DNA from: Apostichopus japonicus
Lineage: Eukaryota > Echinodermata > Holothuroidea > Aspidochirotida > Stichopodidae
Assembly (NCBI RefSeq): GCF_037975245.1
Contig: NC_092563.1
Location: 8,307,501-8,371,500, forward strand
DNA length: 64,000 nt
Direction of reading: 5' to 3'
Position 1 is the first letter of the stretch, and the number at the start of each line of letters is the position of its first letter. A model generated the notes under the pieces. The model was not told where the DNA came from and ran no database searches. It saw only the letters and a program-made list of their open reading frames with translations. Shown here piece by piece: positions 61,701 to 64,000 of the stretch. Position numbers and translations under genes: made by a program.

Positions 61701-63079
61701 ATATGAAGAGTAAACCTGAATTATAATGACTCAAATCCAGTTACTTCTGTGATGGTCTATGATATATGAAGAGTAAAACTGAATTATAATGACGCAAATC
61801 CAGTTACTTCTGTGATGGTCTATGATATATGAAGAGTAAAACCTGAATTATAATGACGCAAATCCATTTACTTCTGTGATGGTCTATGATACATGGAGAG
61901 TAAACCTGAATTATAATGACGCAAATCCAGTTACTTCTGTGATGGTCTATGATATATGAAGAGTAAAACTGCTCGTTGAGTCATCCTTTCTTGTTTATGT
62001 TTTGCTGCATTATTCTTGACATGCCACGTTAGTACATTGTAAAGAAAACCCCCCAAAAGAACACACAGAAACAAGGGATAATAGTAAGCTAGTGTGAACT
62101 GTTTAGTCAGTATGATGTATGACGCCATGTCTGATTCTGGAGAGGCTACATTGTTATGTAATATGTGACTTGTGACATACATGACAGACAATTCCCTCCT
62201 CTAGCTATCTCCCCCACTGCCACCCTTTTCAGTGTTAATCGCAAAGTATCATTACGCAGATCTTGCCCATGAGAAAATCCGCCCTAGATAGGCTACCCCA
62301 CTTTCTCCGTAAAAACCGGGGTACCATACCCGACCTTGGTATCCAAACAATGGCTCATTACTTTTTATGGGAAAATTGGGGTATCTAGGACGGTTTTTTT
62401 TATAGGCAATCTGATCTGCTTTATGTTTCATAAACTTGAAATATTCCATCCCATTTATTTCTGAGCATGAGTATAGGGAATTTTGTACATGGAAATATTA
62501 ATTGATGACAGTGATATACATGTATATTCATAAAGTCAACAATTTCAGACAGGAAAAAGATTATGAAAGAGTAACGCATACATGTTATGGATATTGGTTT
62601 ATTGCACTAGGCCTATGCAGTCTCTAAGAAATCTAACACGGCTTAAGTTTAAATAATTATGACAAATTAGTTCAATCAAATATTTTGATACTTACGTTCC
62701 ACCATTGAAAGATGTCCTGGGATATATTAAAGTTGTCTTTTGTCATGATAGGATTCAGAAATGGATCGAAGTTTTCCTCAAACCAACCCAAGCTAGAGCT
62801 GTTTGCCCTCGGGAGGTATCTACATTCGAGTTTTTTACTCTCAGATTTATTTCCGCCCTGGTTTAGTTTCTCTACCTTATCAATAACGTTTGCTGATGAA
62901 GTTGTATTGCTTGAACCGTTCCGCAAGGATAAATTGTACTCCCCATCAGCTAGTTTTCTTTCCTGATGGGACGGCACAGAATTTTGAAGTTCCGCAAAGT
63001 AAAAACCCACCATGAACCCGAACAGTATCAAAATGTAACTTTGAAAAAGATAACAAACACACGATTTAATTTTCGTCAT
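53071..63079 (-). CDS. ST3GAL1/2-like: Gene B: ST3GAL1/2-like beta-galactoside alpha-2,3-sialyltransferase, six coding exons
   Basis: Tandem paralog of gene A with the same predicted role: a Golgi type II GT29 enzyme adding sialic acid to galactose. Coding exons (minus strand): 63079-62696, 59084-58894, 57295-57122, 56795-56753, 54999-54880, 53253-53071, giving about 364 aa. I chose the ATG at 63079 because it reads MTKIKSC, parallel to MRKIKEC of gene A, directly before the anchor YILILFGFMVGFYF. An in-frame ATG at 63160 would add 27 residues and cannot be excluded. The stem is longer than in A, with WFEENF and FQWWN. Motif L begins CAVVGNSGNLK; motif S runs NPELMW to STGLLSVFFGLHICDE. Motif III is HYFE, and motif VS is HDSNAE. 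Internal exon lengths and phases match A. By my count identity to A is 34/40 in exon 5 and 39/60 in exon 6, so the duplication is not recent. Confidence 0.88.
53963..54540. repeat. Segmental duplication, copy in gene B intron 5
   Basis: Same-orientation homolog of 50247-50760 (shared TTCTCAGAGGCCTTTTGTCT-like, GGAAAATTGCACGGAGGAC-like and GGCAGCCAGCTGGTTGAGTT stretches). Both copies are followed by a (TA)n tract and then by ATCGACAAGGA. Confidence 0.8.
54535..54597. repeat. (TA)n microsatellite
   Basis: TA run in gene B intron 5. Present at the same relative place as the TA tract at 50760 in the duplicated copy. Confidence 0.95.
54880..54999 (-). CDS. ST3GAL1/2-like: Gene B coding exon 5 (sialylmotif S)
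   Basis: 120 bp, acceptor TTTTCAAAG, donor GTGAGC. Encodes NPELMWHIKHQWGLGKGRW and STGLLSVFF, ending CDE. The Cys expected to pair with the motif L Cys is present. Confidence 0.9.
55694..55766. repeat. (TA)n microsatellite
   Basis: TA run in intron 4 of gene B, preceded by two copies of ATTACCTGCAGTGTACAGC. Confidence 0.95.
55905..56600. repeat. Dispersed repeat of unknown type, copy 2 (intron 4 of gene B)
   Basis: Homolog of 33275-33985. Near 56540 it carries an extra GGGAGTTGTCCATAACTACT-type palindromic insert flanked by repeated GTTGAAGCA. Confidence 0.75.
56753..56795 (-). CDS. ST3GAL1/2-like: Gene B coding exon 4 (43-bp mini-exon)
   Basis: Between the acceptor GTTTTTCAG and the donor GTAGGT. 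Encodes RRSIVHPIAADKDK. Same length and phase as gene A exon 4. Confidence 0.82.
56905..57020 (+). repeat. tRNA-derived SINE-like unit (family C)
   Basis: GTGCTGTGACTGAGTGG resembles an A box and GGAGGTTCCGATACCCGGCC a B box, at tRNA-like spacing of a long-variable-arm type. A short body follows. Single copy in the window, in intron 3 of gene B. Confidence 0.5.
57122..57295 (-). CDS. ST3GAL1/2-like: Gene B coding exon 3 (end of motif L)
   Basis: 174 bp, acceptor CTTTCTTTTCAG, donor GTTAGT. Encodes MNNCP..DVGSRTTHYIAYPNS and a linker. Two residues shorter than the gene A exon. Confidence 0.88.
57575..57690. repeat. (ACAT)n / (ACAC)n microsatellite
   Basis: Flanked by two copies of a CTC(T/A)(T/G)GATACTGACACA-like sequence, so the array may have grown between short direct repeats. 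It lies in intron 2 of gene B. Confidence 0.9.
58020..58470. repeat. About 100-bp tandem repeat with internal TA tracts
   Basis: GTCTCCTTCCATGTGTAAGC, then AGTAATAAATCCCATTTTAA and ATATGATATATA, recur about four times. One unit has expanded into the (TA)n tract 58322-58376. Confidence 0.8.
58627..58705. repeat. (TA)n microsatellite
   Basis: TA run in intron 2 of gene B. Confidence 0.95.
58894..59084 (-). CDS. ST3GAL1/2-like: Gene B coding exon 2 (sialylmotif L, first part)
   Basis: 191 bp, acceptor TTTGCATTCAG, donor GTAGGA. Encodes SVRCAVVGNSGNLKKSTYGK, with the invariant Cys and GNS. Ends two bases into the Arg codon finished by exon 3. Confidence 0.88.
59085..61604. other. Gene B intron 1, first part
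   Basis: AT-rich intron sequence without recognisable genes or families. Confidence 0.5.
61605..61975. repeat. About 63-bp tandem repeat, nearly six units (gene B intron 1)
   Basis: The unit contains CAAATCCAGTTACTTCTGTG, ATGGTCTATGATATATGAAG and AGTAAAACTGAATTATAATG. Units differ by a few substitutions. Confidence 0.9.
62696..63079 (-). CDS. ST3GAL1/2-like: Gene B coding exon 1 (tail, membrane anchor, stem)
   Basis: From the ATG at 63077-63079 to FQWWN followed by the donor GTAAGT, phase 0. The stem is rich in Ser/Asn with NXS/T sites. The frame is open upstream of the chosen ATG. A TTTCCAG just upstream could be an acceptor of a 5' noncoding exon. Confidence 0.82.
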
Positions 63080-64000
63080 CCCTGGAAAGTTGGTGGACGG
63101 CCTGATTGTATTCATCCACATAAAATTCATCAAGCTTTCTTGGTCCTGGATGGATTGCATCACACTTTGAAAATATTCCTCTCTGAATAGACTTCCTTGC
63201 TATTTATTATAACCAAAAAACCATTGTTAAGCCGTGCGTTACATGCCATCCTTCAGTGCCATAAACCTATATACATTATGATATACCATTTTATGGACTT
63301 TGATGTTTGCTCAAGCTGTGTTTTTTATCACCCAATTCCTAAACAGACTTATTTGAGATTGTTCTTCAGTTGAATTCATACATATTTATGAAGTTCGTCG
63401 GTGTATTTTGATTCGCTCGATCTGTGTGCTAATAATCTAGCTAAGATTTCAATATCACTATACTGTACATAACAAGGTGACAAGTAAAAACATTATACTT
63501 ATCAAATATCTTTGCAACACGGAAAATGATTCTGAAACTTCAAGTCAAAGAAAAAATTAGAGGAGAATGATTTGTTGAGAGTATACCTGGCAATAACATG
63601 AGATATGGCCGAAAATTATATTAGAAAAAAAAAGTAACAAGCTATAGTGCTGACCAATCCGGCAAAATGCGTGGCTTACAATCAATTGCTCCATTGACTA
63701 AAAAAGTAACTAAATTTGTCCCATCCTGAAGTTGCTAGGGCCTAAATTAGAAGAGTCCATCTTGGTATATCTTGCTCACCACAAGATGGTTGATTTGTTG
63801 GACTATTGTGGCAATTGCAAAGTCACCCATCATGGGTGTAAATTTGAGCTAGAAGAGACGAAAGTTGAGTTAATTCCCAATTAATGCTTGTACCAGCCCT
63901 TGTCATGTCTAATCTTCCCATTTTTACCCATTCATGAATTTTGTTTAAAAGATTCCAATCACCATGATCAATTCTCCTGATCATATTCTACAACACCTGT
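63080..64000. other. Upstream region of gene B
   Basis: Expected to hold the 5' untranslated region and promoter of gene B. No convincing promoter motif or upstream exon was recognised. Confidence 0.4.

Noticed and set aside
63080-63163. Start of gene B at 63163 or 63160
   Set aside because: 63163 is GTG. The ATG at 63160 is possible, but the ATG at 63079 gives MTKIKSC, matching MRKIKEC in gene A, so it is preferred.

Overview
The window is metazoan nuclear DNA, most likely from a marine invertebrate deuterostome (echinoderm-like; this is an inference, the species cannot be read from the sequence). Reasons are the multi-exon genes with GT..AG introns, the very dense non-autonomous DNA transposons, tRNA-derived SINEs, a Penelope-like element, non-LTR fragments, and long (TA)n and (ACAT)n microsatellites.

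Only two genes can be supported, and they are tandem paralogs on the minus strand. Gene A (12383-23787) and gene B (53071-63079) each have six coding exons encoding a Golgi sialyltransferase of the GT29 family, closest in pattern to ST3GAL1/2 (beta-galactoside alpha-2,3-sialyltransferase). Internal exon sizes are nearly identical (194/191, 180/174, 43/43, 120/120, 183/183 bp) and intron phases agree. Both keep the short cytoplasmic tail plus membrane anchor, sialylmotifs L, S, III and VS, and the paired cysteines. I read the full frames without a stop or frameshift, at about 348 aa for A and 364 aa for B.

0-12 kb (beyond the 3' end of gene A) has no recognisable gene. It holds a SINE, two short hAT-like elements with perfect 8-bp target duplications, a 310-bp tandem repeat interrupted by a 1.7-kb inverted-repeat element carrying seven copies of a 14-bp motif, and a 12-bp minisatellite. 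Gene A introns contain TTAA-target MITEs, a 25-copy 56-bp satellite and several SINE/hAT insertions.

24-53 kb, between the genes, is almost entirely mobile DNA. It contains a foldback-like pair of inverted arms about 8.2 kb apart (28451-37570), four copies of a composite hAT-inside-hAT element, and a five-level nest at 41.5-45.8 kb (hAT-like, Penelope-like, hAT-like, composite hAT, inner hAT). It also contains several related families that share two short hairpin-forming modules, and a decayed non-LTR retrotransposon. Gene B introns carry (TA)n tracts, part of a segmental duplication, and a 63-bp tandem repeat.

Most short open frames here are incidental products of repeats. The frames of the 12-bp minisatellite and the (TA)n/(ACAT)n tracts are clear examples.
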